NCBI GenBank assembly: GCA_003116995.1
Contig: BDSL01000173.1
Location: 54,805-118,804 of the forward strand
DNA length: 64,000 bases
Direction of reading: 5' to 3'
Origin: Yamagishiella unicocca
Taxonomy: Eukaryota > Chlorophyta > Chlorophyceae > Chlamydomonadales > Volvocaceae
Shown piece by piece: positions 1 through 11,400 of this stretch. The translations under genes were made by a program, and so were the position numbers. Each line of letters begins with the position of its first letter. Position 1 is the first letter of the stretch. The notes below the pieces were generated by a model, which did no database searches, was not told the DNA's origin, and saw only the letters and a list, made by a program, of their open reading frames with translations.

Positions 1-739
1 GCACTCCCCGGGAACGACCACAGCGGTGCGATGCGTACGCCTCTGGCCGCTGCCGCCGCCACCACTGCTGCCGCCGCGGCCGCTGGCGCTGCTGCCGTCG
101 CTGCAGTTGTAGTAGGTCCTGGCCAAAGCGGGCACGACCTGCCTGAGCGGGAACGATTTGCCGCTCTGAGCAGGTAAACAGGTGGAAGGTTGCTAGATAA
201 ACGAGTGTTCATGTAGACCGAAGTCCAAACTAAATGGTAGTGAGAACTACCGGTCAAGAGTACGAGCGAGCCACCATAGCACTAGCGTCCGGACGACCTC
301 AAGCTCTGCTGTAATATCCAGCGTACAGTTCATTTCCCAACTAATGTCCACCGATGAGTAGCCAGCCCACTGACCAGGTAGATACTCGTGAACGTTGCGC
401 TTGCGTCGCCAGATCCAGACCGCCAACTGCGACACTCCAAACCACGCTTCACAGTAAAACACGGCCGGTTGCTCAGTCAAGCAACAGGGGCTGACTCAAC
501 AGCGGGATACCACCAAGGGGTCTGGCACCGGCTACCACACGGTACCGCCGCAGCATTGACACGTGTAAAGTAGGGTGAATGTGCATATCAGCGGGCAATA
601 GGGTTCACGGTAGCAACACCTTGCAGAAAAGTTAAGCTCGTTTCAAACACTTCGCTGCACGGTACCGGAACCGTTCTTTTGCAGGAAGGACGTCCTACCG
701 CCGTCACCAGCAGCAAGAAGTTCACTCCCGCAGGGCGTA
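1..739. other. No supported gene; GC-rich low-complexity then mixed sequence
   Basis: The first 120 bases are a GCC/GCT-type low-complexity run that would encode alanine in several frames. The rest has only short open frames without domain motifs or convincing splice context. I see no RNA gene. It could be the tail of a feature to the left, but nothing shows this. Confidence 0.4.
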
Positions 740-1060
740 ATCATACCACAGGTGGAGTTGTTAGCTGTTCAGCACGCCTTGCGAGAATGGCGCTGCTACT
801 TGGAGGGTCGGCCGTTTGTTGTCAAGACGGACCACAAGCCCCTCACTTTTCTGCAAGGTATTCCTACCCTAAATTGCCCGCTAATATGCGCATTAACCCC
901 ACTTTTCACATGTCCATGCTGCGGCCGTACCGTGCGGAAGCCGGTGCCGGGCCCCCTGGCGGTGACACGCCCGCTGTTGAGTCCGCCCCTGTTGCTTGGC
1001 TTAGCAACCAGCCGTCCTTTCTTGTCATACAACAAGCGTTGCTCCTAGCTCCGCCGGGCG
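740..1060 (+). mobile_element. Remnant of a Ty3/Gypsy LTR retrotransposon (RNase H joined to integrase C-terminus)
   Basis: Two polyprotein pieces lie side by side in different frames. Around 752-871 the translation contains the RNase H signature ELLAVQHALREWRCYLEGR followed by VVKTDHKPLTFL, typical of Gypsy RNase H. Around 880-945 a second frame reads LPANMRINPTFHMSMLRPY, the usual integrase C-terminal tail. In an intact element these lie more than 1 kb apart, so the end of RNase H and the whole integrase core are deleted and the frame is broken. No long terminal repeats were found nearby. It cannot be functional. Family assignment rests on motif recognition only. Confidence 0.75.
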
Positions 1061-2956
1061 TCTCTCAGCAATGAACAGATTTGTGTAGCCCACGTAGCAC
1101 GCCCGAACAGCGTTGCACTATCCTTCCAACCCCGTCACAGGCCCTGTTGCGAGGGCGGCAAAACGCTGCACACGACCCACCTTGGTCAGACCGTTAACTT
1201 ACAGTGGCGGGATGGACTGGCCCTGTAGGTGTAGGCTCCAAGCAAGGTTCAGCCATCTCCGCAGTTCAGCCGTCAGCCTGCCCCCGGGATCCTCAAAGAA
1301 GAACAATTCCTTATCCTCCTTGTCCGCAGCTTGTGAGCTTGTGGGCCTGGGGGCACATTGGGAAGTGAATGGCGTGACGACCTCGTCAAAGCACTGCCAA
1401 CAACACCGTGAAAGCATTGCCGCAGGTAGGCGTGCAAAACATGCGCCAGCGGGTATGCTAAGATATACCATGTCCTTCATTTCGCGCCGCTGGGGGTCTA
1501 TTTTGATTATCCTTGTACCCCCGCGAAAAACACCACCTGGCCACGCGCCAGGTCCTCACTTCAGACCTGCCGACGTGTGCCCACACATTAACGACAGAGA
1601 CTCACCCGCAGCCGCCCTGCTGCCGGGGCCCGCGCCAGCTGTTTCACCTTCGGGGTGGGGCGAACAGCAGCATGGGAGCTTGAGCACGGAGCGCTGCGAA
1701 ACGTTCGGAGCGCACGAAAAAGCGGACCCCGGAAGCCATGGCACTCCACCTAGAGGGGAGAAAAGCCGAGAGCTGACACCGAGCCTACGCGATTCTGCGA
1801 CAGGCCCCGCGCAATGCTGTGGGCGCGGCGCGGCATGCCTCACGCCCCATGCTAGCCGCATACGTGTTCGACAAACAGATGCAGCCGTAGCTTTCACGTG
1901 CAGCGTGCGGGTCTGTGCGAATTAACGCGGAGGCGCGTAGTCCCAAACATGCAGGGTCAGGAGCCCAGTTGCGGACAACGTACACCCATCCGCGCAGGCT
2001 AAAGCCCCAATGAAATGCTTGTGACATATATTCATAATATTTCCTCACCGCCCCGACGGTGAGTTCACCACCGCCTTTGCAAACAGTGGCAGCACACGGC
2101 GGCAGCCGCCTTCACCAGCAGCAAGATAAGCAGGAGCTGAGAGCCTGCAACGCTCAAATGCTGCACTTGCCTGCCCTCTCCAGCATCTTGTCAACCAGCG
2201 CAACCGCGTGTTCAGTGCGTCAGTGATCGCGGTAAAGATGGCTTGCTTGATGGTCGCTAGAGGTTGACCGAAACTTCAGAACAATCTGCTAAAGGAAGGC
2301 AAAATGGAGCTTGCAAAGGGCTGAGAACCTGTTTGGGTAGGCACCGCGTTTCATGACAAGTTGCAAAGTGTTGTCGGGAAGGAGGATGAAGCCACTGTTA
2401 GGAATCCGGATACATGGACATGAAAGATGTAACTTCTATGACCACACTGTTTTTCACGATAACGAAGTGGACCAGCCCTTACGTCGTGCTTGCACCGTCC
2501 GTATATCACTGCGGCGACGAGTTGCTTGCGCCAGGTTCGCAGCGTAGAATACGTGCATGACGTAAATCATAAGTTGTTGCCGAAAAGGAATGTTGCAGCT
2601 CCAATCCCCGTTCTCCGCGACCCTTGGAGCATACGCTGACACGAGCACGCGGAACCGCCAGAGTCCCATAATGCGCGTCTTACTATGCCGGGGTTTCATT
2701 GGAATGGAGACGACCATGCAACCATGTATCCCGAGGGACAAGCCCGGAACGACGACAGCATGGTACCCTTAGTCGGAACGCTGAGCAGAGACAGCGGGAC
2801 AGGCGCCATGCACCGGACGGCTTCAGTAGTGGAAACCAAACCCCTCCACCATTGTGCCGGAGTGCACACTGAGGAAAGCGCCAAATCCTAGCATGTCTAC
2901 AACGGAACCGTTAAATCCACAACAGAAATCAACTGTAGCTATGGCACTTGTAGCCA
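1061..2956. other. No supported gene
   Basis: There are open frames on both strands, the longest on the plus strand at 1113-1925, but their composition is irregular and they carry no recognisable motif. A minus-strand frame at 1199-1480 ends in an amphipathic stretch (GGRLTAELRRWLNLAW) that may be another decayed transposon piece. I cannot identify it. No RNA gene was seen. Confidence 0.35.
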
Positions 2957-3396
2957 CACGATCACTTCCGTACCGAAATCAGTCCGCTAAGGACGCCAAG
3001 AAAACATGTCGCTTTCACTCCCTGCTGTCGGAGCCCTATGCATGGTCGGATGGGCCTCGGGGCCCGGGTTGGAGGGCCGTCGGACAGGTATCCTCAAAAC
3101 GCAAGCCCGTATCTCCCCAACTCCAACGAATCTCGTAAAAAGCGCGCACACCACCGTTCTATCATGTTGCAATAACCACGATCACTTCCGTACCGAAATC
3201 AGTCCGCTAAGGACGCCAAGAAAACATGTCGCTTTCACTCCCTGCTGTCGGAGCCCTATGCATGGTCGGATGGGCCTCGGGGCCCGGGTTGGAGGGCCGT
3301 CGGACAGGTATCCTCAAAACGCAAGCCCGTATCTCCCCAACTCCAACGAATCTCGTAAAAAGCGCGCACACCACCGTTCTATCATGTTGCAATAAC
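2957..3396. repeat. 220-bp perfect or near-perfect tandem duplication
   Basis: The block starting at about 2961 (ATCACTTCCGTACCGAAATC) recurs at 3181, exactly 220 bases later. The copies continue together to the AATAAC at 3171-3176 and 3391-3396. I see no differences between the copies, so the duplication is recent or gene-converted. It crosses no gene that I can support; the open frames within it are simply duplicated. Confidence 0.9.
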
Positions 3397-5286
3397 ATAA
3401 GCTGAAAAGCTGTTTATTGTTGTATTTCTTCTTTCGTTTCAACTTTACCGAGGGGCCCCCCCTGATCACCCCCGCGGTCATCGCCAGGACAGCAGTGGAT
3501 GTGTAGGGCGATCACCTGCACGCCGCTGGTCAGATGGAGGCGGGATCCTGGTGTCGACTCGAGGCACGAGGAGCTCTAGCATCTCCCGGCCATCCGCCGC
3601 TGAGCGCCCTGTTATGCCGTTGCCGCCGCAGTGGATGTGGATGCTGTTGTCCCACTGTCCGCCGCTGCCTCTCCCCCCACTATCACTGCTGCTGTTTTGC
3701 CGATAGGCATTTCCCGTATCAGATTCACCAAGCAACTCCTCCATCTTCTGCTCGACGAGGGAACTCCGCTCTGCCGACGAAGTAGAATCACGTTGATTGC
3801 TTGCTCGTCCAAGCGAATCAAAAGCAGCCGTGGAAACAGCTTGCCAATGGCGCACAAGCAAGTACTGCAATTCCCTTTCTCCGAGTGATAGGATAGCAGC
3901 GCTCGTGTTAGGGCTTGGCTTCTAGCGCTCCTGCGGACACACTCGGCCGTGTGAAGGAGGCTGGAGATGCCGCCAATGCCACCTGCGCTACTTGGCGGAC
4001 GATACCCAGCTTATGAGCACGGGCGGCTTCATGCGTGGATGGCTGAGCGGCGGCAGGACCAATTGAGGGCCATGGCCGTCCGCCGACGAACGGCCACCAC
4101 CCCGCTGCCGTGACGCGGCCTCCCATCCATCCCTACCTGTGGCCACACCGGCGAGTTGACTGCTCATCACTAGCAGCGGTTCGTGGCTCACCAGCCGCAT
4201 CAGCGACAGCGACAGCACCGCAAATGGACGTGGTCGCGGGGGCTTGGGTGCCGGCGCCTCCAGTGACTTCAGTAGCCATGGCCCCGACCCCAAGCAAGGA
4301 CTCGTCCTGCACGCACGCCGCCATCACCACTGGCGGGCTACGGGGAACGCGTCACATGACGCACCGGTGGGGCCTCACGGAGCTGCGTGTGGTCGGGTCG
4401 GGTCGTCCGCCCGCGGGGCACAGCCTGTGCAATAGCTGGACCGACGTGGGGGAGCGGGGACCCTTACGTGGGGGAGCGGGGACCCTTACGTGGGGGAGCG
4501 GGGACCCTTACGTGCTGCAGTTAGGACGATGACGGAAAACGGCAGAGGGCGTGTTGGTGTGTGTGTTGAGTGTGCGGGAGCGGGCTCTGTTGGGTCCGTC
4601 CCATTGATGTGCCTAGGGAGACGGTAGGCGCTTTCAGCGCAGCGCCCGGGGCAGGCAAGGATGGGCCGGGGCTGCGGACTGCTGCCGGGCGCTGGTCACA
4701 CGTCGTGCACGATGGCAAGCTGCAGCCTGAGGCCGAGCGCCTGTTGCGTCCAGCCAGCAGTGCGGGATGGTGGCGGCATGGAGGGGCCACGCTTGTGTAC
4801 CCACCTACAAGGAGGTGCTCTCCTACTTGCGGAACAGAGCGCGTGCACTGAGAGACAGCAGGGGCTGATAGAGGGGTAATGCGCTGGGGTGAGAGAGCTG
4901 AGGGGCCTGGCACAGTAAGCAGCGGACCTGGCAGCTGGGTGGTGCGCCGCTGCGGATGTGACTGGTGGGCGCGGAAAGCAATAGTACAGGAGATGCTCGT
5001 AGGATGTATTTCGTTCCTGAGTAAGTTCATTTGCAAAAGGAAGTCCACCCCGTCCACTGCCTAACGCATCTCCCGATTCTCCCCTTCGGTCGTGCCGTGC
5101 TCGTACCAGCAGTACTGCAAGATGCCGAGGTTGCGATTTCTGTGCCCTACGCACAATTCGTCCTACTACTGCACACTCCGCGGGATGGCTGCCGCAAGGT
5201 ATTGCACCTGCGTGTCCTGATTTCCTTCCTTCCGTGCGCCATCAACTTTCGCGGGCTCGCCCTGAGGGCATGTCTCTAGCATTCTA
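3397..5286. other. Upstream region of the U-box gene; no separate gene supported
   Basis: The stretch holds short frames on both strands without motifs. A plus-strand frame ending near 5200 is followed by a GTATTG donor-like site and a TTCTACAG acceptor-like site at 5303. An extra 5' exon of the downstream gene is therefore possible but not required. A cluster of 6-bp restriction palindromes lies at about 3543-3573. Confidence 0.35.
4445..4514. repeat. 22-bp minisatellite, three copies
   Basis: The unit ACGTGGGGGAGCGGGGACCC plus TT is repeated three times without interruption or visible mismatch. It lies in a gene-poor stretch and appears to be a simple local expansion. Confidence 0.85.
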
Positions 5287-8200
5287 ATGGTGTTATTCTA
5301 CAGATACTCCAAGCGTACGTTGGCTTTGTTAGCGGTGATTCTAGTTGTGGAGTATGCAATCGTGCACCGCATTTCTCTCGACGCATTGACTCGCAGCGAA
5401 GCGGGTCTGTCGCAATGGAGACAGCTGGCAACGGACTGCAACTGTACGGACTGTAAGTGCACAGCTAGGTCGACAGGGGCGTGCCGTCCAATGGCCGCCA
5501 GGTGGCGACGAGTTGGGGAGCGTTCGCTTTCCGTGGGTTTCTCGTGACCTTCAAAAAGGAGAACAACATAGCTTTCCTATGACAATGGAGTAATCTGCGT
5601 GCCTGCTGCTGTTCGCTCTGCGTGCCTGCTGTTGACCCCTATCGCAGCTCAATTTGCCACAGCTGGACACACGCGCTAAGCAATTGATGGCATTACCTTA
5701 CGAGTTATCACATCACCCCGTCACTAACCTGCGCAGGCGAAGTTCGACACCTAACGCTTATTCACGATGGCCTCTACCAGCGTGCCTACTCCGTCCACCT
5801 GCTGCACCGCGTACTGACAATAAGCTCGGAGGACGGTGACCCCTATGATGCTTTCGATGAAGCGGATGACGACGTTACTGACGAGGACTCGCTCGATGGC
5901 TTCCGGCACGGCGACGATCCCGCAGCGACCGGCTTGGTCCCTTCCGGCGATGGTGCTCCTAAAGTGCCGTACGCTTACGCACCGGGCGACATGCTCTCTA
6001 CCCCGGTGTCGGTCCCAGCCACCTTGCAAGCTGTCGGCCAGGCCCCCACCAGCCCTGCCGCCTCTGCACCCAACGCCGTGCCGGCCCTGCCCGCAACCCC
6101 GAGCAGTCCGCCCGCTGAACCGCAACACCAGCAACATCAGCAGCAGCAGCGCCTCACTTCGCCCCCTGCCGGCGGTGGCGCTGCCTCCGCATTCGCCGCC
6201 GCGGAGGGCGCCGCCGCGCCTGAGTCACCCCGGCTGCTGCAGGCCCTGGTCTGGCAGCCCGGTAAGGTGCTGTCCGTCTTCCCCTGGCAGCTGCGGGCGC
6301 ATTTCTTCCTCTCCCTGGCCTCCACCCGCATGTACCTCCTCATGGGCCTGTGGCCCCGTGCCGCGGCAGTGGCGGCTGCGGCGCCCAGGCGCCTGCGCCA
6401 GCCCCCCCCACAGCCCCCCCCTCACGGGCACGGACAGCCCACCGGGGCGGCCGGCGCGGGCACCAGCGGCAGCTCGGTGCCGTACCAGTCGTATCAGCAA
6501 CAGGGGCACGGCCATGACGTGCCGTCGCCGCCGTACGGCTACGCCGGCGGCGGCGGTACCGCCAGCGGCGGTGGCGGCGGTTTCCCGCCCGCTCACCCGC
6601 ACGCTCAGGCGCAGGCTACCGCACACGCCTACGCGCAGTACGCCCACGGGTACGACGGCACGGGCGGGCTGTACGGCATCAGCCGTACGGTGACGGATGA
6701 GAGCCAGAGCCTGGCGGCGGCGCTGTCGGCGCTGGGCCGGGGCGTGCCGGTGTTCGTGCCTCCGGAAATGCTGGTTCAGCACGGGGTGCAGGTGGGTGGG
6801 GAAAGAACATCCGCGATGGGTGGGGATGGGGGCGGTGAGGGGGGAAGGGGGGTGCACCGAGCTAACCAGTGGACCCGTGGGTGGGGGGTGAGGCGGCGCA
6901 CACTGGTGGGGTGTGCGGCAGGCCTGCGCCCAGAGGGTGTACGGCGTTTCGTTTGAGACGCCCTGGAGATGTGGAGCACGCGCGGCTTCACGCGGTGTAC
7001 CTGCTGCTGGTCGCCCCCCGGCCATGAGGGGGTGAGGCGGTAGGGGAGCGGCGGGGGGAGCGGAACGGGGGAGCGGCCGGGGGAAAGCGGGGGGGGGCCA
7101 GAGGGGATCGACCGCCGGGAAGGTACGGCAGATGGAGCAGTCATAATGCTGGGCAGGGTAGCCGGCTTCATGGTGCAGCGGTTTGAACTGCAGCTGTCCC
7201 CCCGCCTCCCCGGCCCCCCTCGCTTGCAAGTTCCCCGGTGTCGACCACCGGGGATGTGGCCGCAGCTACCACCGCCGCGACCCCTGCAGGCTGAACCCCT
7301 GTCCCCCTTATGGCCCCCCCCCGTCCCTTCCCGCTCCTCCCGTCGCCCCCCTTAGGAGGACCTCATGGCCAGCTGCGTCTTCAAGCCGGCGGTACGGCAC
7401 GCGCCCGGGGCCTCAGCGGCAGCAGGCGGCGGCGGGGACGGCGGCATCGGGGTTGCGGGTGAGCTCAGCGCCCTATGCCGCCCCACTAGGGGGGTCAGTG
7501 CCGCCCCACTAGGGGGGTCAGTGCCGCCCCACTAGGGGGTCAGTGCCGCCCCACTAGGGGGGTCAGTGCCGCCCCACTAGGGGGTCAGTGCCGCCCCACT
7601 AGGGGGGTCAGTGCCGCCCCACTAGGGGGGTCAGTGCCGCCCCACTAGGGGGTCAGTGCCGCCCCACTAGGGGGTCAGTGCCGCCCCACTAGGGGGTCAG
7701 TGCCGCCCCACTAGGGGGTCAGTGCCGCCCCACTAGGGGGTCAGTGCCGCCCCACTAGGGGGGTCAGTGCCGCCCCGCTGGCGTCCCGTGTTACGTTGTT
7801 GGGGACATGGCTGCGACGGAGGGTATGGCAGTTGGGACATGGTGGCGGTTAGCTGGGGAAAGGGAGGGAGGGGGAGGATGCCGTCAACCGCACACGATCC
7901 CTTCCAGCCCCCCCCCTTATGTTCCCAATCCTCACTCCCTCGGCCCCCCTCCACCACCCCCAACCACCATGGGCCCCGACCCGTGGGTTTCCTCTCGTAA
8001 CCCCTCTCCCCTCCCCCGCCCCAACCCGGTCTTCTCGCTCCCCTCCCTCCCCCCCACCCCCCAGGCGGCGGCCCGCTGCCCCGCTGGCGCGTGTGGCCCT
8101 CCCTGCTGAGCCGCTGGGTGGCGCACATCGCGGGGCGCATAGCCCACCACGGGGGACGTGCGGCGGCTAAGCTGCGACAGGCGGGGGCAGGCGGCCAAGG

Positions 8201-8394
8201 ACCGGACGGGGCCGACCCAGGGGACGGTCGGCGGGGCGCGCCGGCGGGTGCTGCGTCTCCCCAGCCCCAGCACGCCTACGTGGAGTGCCGGCTGTACCGC
8301 ACCGACCGCGCGCGCAACGTGTCCCACACCTGCCCCGCGGTGCTGACGGTGCTGCCCTCGCCGCCGCGTGGCGCGCGACTGGCGCACCCCCACC

Positions 8395-8425
<31 letters not shown>

Positions 8426-11400
8426 GCAGCAACAACAGCAGCAACCACCGACAACCCATGGCGCCGCAGCTGCCACCGCCGCAGCAGCCGCACCAGCAGC
8501 TGCGTCCTCGTGCTCCGCCGGCGGCGGCGCCTGCCCGGCCGGCGCTCCCTCCCCGTCGCCTCCCCCCCCTCACCTGCACCACCAGCAGCAGCTGACGCCG
8601 CCACCTGGTGGTAGCGGTGGTCGGCAGCCGCGCTCGCGGCTGCTGCGGCGGCTCTGGCTGGACCTGCGCTACATGCTGTACGGCGTCGCTATGCCGTACA
8701 AGTGGGCTCCCATCCTTGCCGGCTTGCTCAGCCCGCACATGTTCCTGCTGGCCTGCTTGCCGGCGGTGCGGTCGCTGGGGCTGATGGGCCCCTTCACAGT
8801 GCGCATCTGCGCCTACCACGCCGTATGTGAGGCCGGGGGGGTGAGGAAGGAGGGAGGGGGGTAAAGGATAATCCGCGAATCGAAGGAGGGGGGAGGGCTG
8901 GGGCCCGCCCAGGGGTTGGGGGGCGGCGCTAGCAGTGGACGCGTGGCCACGCCTTGGTCAGTGGGTGGGCGGGTGCGGACAGCTGGGTCGGTATGCGGTC
9001 ACTGCACCTCACCCCCCTCCCCTCCCTGAGGCGGCCCCGCCACCACCTCTTCACCCCCACGCTCCGGACCCGCGCGCCGCCTCCCGCTGCAGGCCTGGTG
9101 CTTACGGGCGCGGACCACCTGCTGCTGCTGCGACTGGCTTCGGAGCTGTGGCTGCGAGTCAGGCGGGGCCGGGGGCCGGGCGGCCGCGGCTGGCGGCGCT
9201 GGCTGGTGTGGGGCAGGTGGCTGCTGGTGGACGGGTTCCTGGCCAGTGGCTGGGGCTTCAGGTGGGCCGGGGGGGGGAAACGTGACGGGGCGGGGGGGAC
9301 GTGACGGGGGGGGGCGGCGGAGACGGAGGCGAGCGAGCGAGCGAGGTGGCTGCAACCCAGTCCATGCGGCGAGGGGTCAAGCAGGGGGCGAAGGGTGCAG
9401 GTGGGCTTGAGCTGTACGGAAGGGCCGTCGGGGGGGGATGTAGCCACGTGCCGCAGTGCCGTACCTTGCGGTCCACTCAGGGGGATGTTACAGGACGGCA
9501 AGCTCCCGACTGAGGATTGGGGCTGTTGGCTCGTTTGCCGAAACCGCACAACCCGCCAAACCCCTTCCCCCCTTGCGTCCCCCCTGCCCCTCCCCGTCCC
9601 CCCCCCCTCCCTGCCAGGGTGGTGGTGATCGGCATCCTGACCGTCAAGCAGGTGGAGCTGTGGAACCACCTGTACGGCACCTCCTTCCAGCCGCACCCCC
9701 TGCTGTCGTGCTGCCTGGTGCTGCCCGCCTCCTGGCTCACCACCTGCGCCGCGTGCAGCGCGATGTGGCGCCTCAGCAGCGGGCACCAGCCCACGTCGGC
9801 GCCGCTGCTGCTGTTCCAGGTGCGCCAGGGGGGGGTGCGCGGCGAGGGGGTGTGGGGGTTAGGGTGGGTTGGGTTGAGGAAAGCCCGTGGATTAGGACGC
9901 CGAGTGGGTAGGAAACCGTTTGGTACACAACACACCCCTGGGGGGGTGCAAAGAAGGAACCCCTGGGGTGGGGGGGGGGGTGCAAGGAAGACCCGTGTAT
10001 GCGAGAAAAACCGTGTAGAACGGCAGGCAGCCCGGGTCAGGGCAGGAGGTGGCGGCGCTGGGTACGGCTCACTGGCCCCGTCCGCTGGTGGCAGCAGAGG
10101 GCGGCTCGGCAGCCAGGGGGGCGGCAGGGAGGTGCTGCGAACCTCCAGCCCGGTGCAGGGGCCGGTGCCGCACAGCCAGCCGCTATCAGCACACGTACAC
10201 TTCAACGCCCCCCCGCCTCCCCGCCCCCCACCCCAATACACCGTGCCGTGTAACCGGGTCTACACACCCTCCATACAACCCCCCAATACACGCAACCCCA
10301 CGGCCTCCCACCCTGGCGCAGGAGGGCTTCCTGTCGGGCCTCTCCTCGCCGCTCTACTCGCTGGTCTACATCACCTTCGCGGTCCTGGGACTGGGAGGGG
10401 GCGGAGTGGGAGGCGGCGCAGGCGGCGTGGTGGGCCTTGCGGTGGCCGGGTCGCGGCTGCCGCTGTGGCTGCTGGACGCGGTGGCGGTGTCGCCGCTGCT
10501 GGCGGTGGTGGCGCTGGACGTGTTGTGGAACATGGACGCGGCGGCCAGGGCCACGCCGCTGCTGCTGGTGGTGAGTGGGGGTGGGACCGAGGGGAGGGGG
10601 GAGGGGTGAGGATGAGGGGGGAGGTGAAGGGGGAGGTGAAGGGGGAGGTGAAGGGGGAGGGGCGGGGAAAGGTGAGGCGGCGTGCGGGAGCTAGGTGGGG
10701 GCAGGTTGTGTGTTTGGGGGTTGTGTGTCGGGGGGGGGGAGGAGGTGAGGACTGAGAAGGTGGGGGGGGGGTATAAGAGAATCCTCGAAGGTGGGGGGGC
10801 CATCAGGAGCAGGGGATGGGCAGGCGGCACGAGGACTGGGCCAGGGGGGTTGCTGGAGTATGTGTGTATGAAGCATTGGGTGAAAACCGTTGTATGAAAT
10901 ACCAAATACCCGTGCCCCTCCTCCCCCTCGTCTCAGATCGTCAACGCCCTCCGCGTCAACAGCGGACCAGCGGACGGCGCCGCCGCCTTCGGCCGCCGGC
11001 GGGCCCGGGGGCGGGGCCTGCTTGGCGCCGGACCCGGAGGGGGCGGCGGCGGGGGGGGCGGCATGGACCTGGACGGGCGGCTGTTCGCCCGGGACGGGGG
11101 CGCCCTCAAGCACACCAGCTTGTGGATGCTTCTAGAGGCGGCGCGATGGTGGGCGCAGCAGGTGCGCGACGCGGCGGAGGAGCAGCGCCGGCAGGCGGGG
11201 CCGGAGGCGGCGCAGCTGGCGGGAGGCGAGGGAGCAGCCGGAGGCGGCGCTGAGGGCCCGCAGCAGCCGGAGCTGGGTCGGGGTGGGGGTGGGGGTCAAC
11301 CTGACGGCGCGTGGGCTGCTCGTATGGGCGCTGCTGGCGCCGTGGCGCGGATGGCTCTTGCCGCGAGGCACGCCGGCATGGTGGAGCTGCCACCGCGGGC

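Noticed and set aside
1113..1925. 270-residue plus-strand frame
   Set aside because: Irregular composition, no motif and no splice context; probably a chance open frame in GC-rich DNA.
3540..3575. Cluster of BamHI, SalI, XhoI and SacI sites with a GGCACGAG word, resembling cloning linker
   Set aside because: The surrounding sequence does not look like vector and continues as ordinary GC-rich DNA; in such sequence these palindromes can cluster by chance. A vector screen of 3500-3620 would settle it.
6225..7229. 334-residue minus-strand frame, and similar antisense frames at 7932-8819 and 10366-10905
   Set aside because: They are shadows of GC-rich plus-strand exons and introns of the U-box gene; stop codons are rare on both strands in such sequence.
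7478..7780. CRISPR-like direct repeats
   Set aside because: Repeats are contiguous with no unique spacers, and they lie in a eukaryotic intron.
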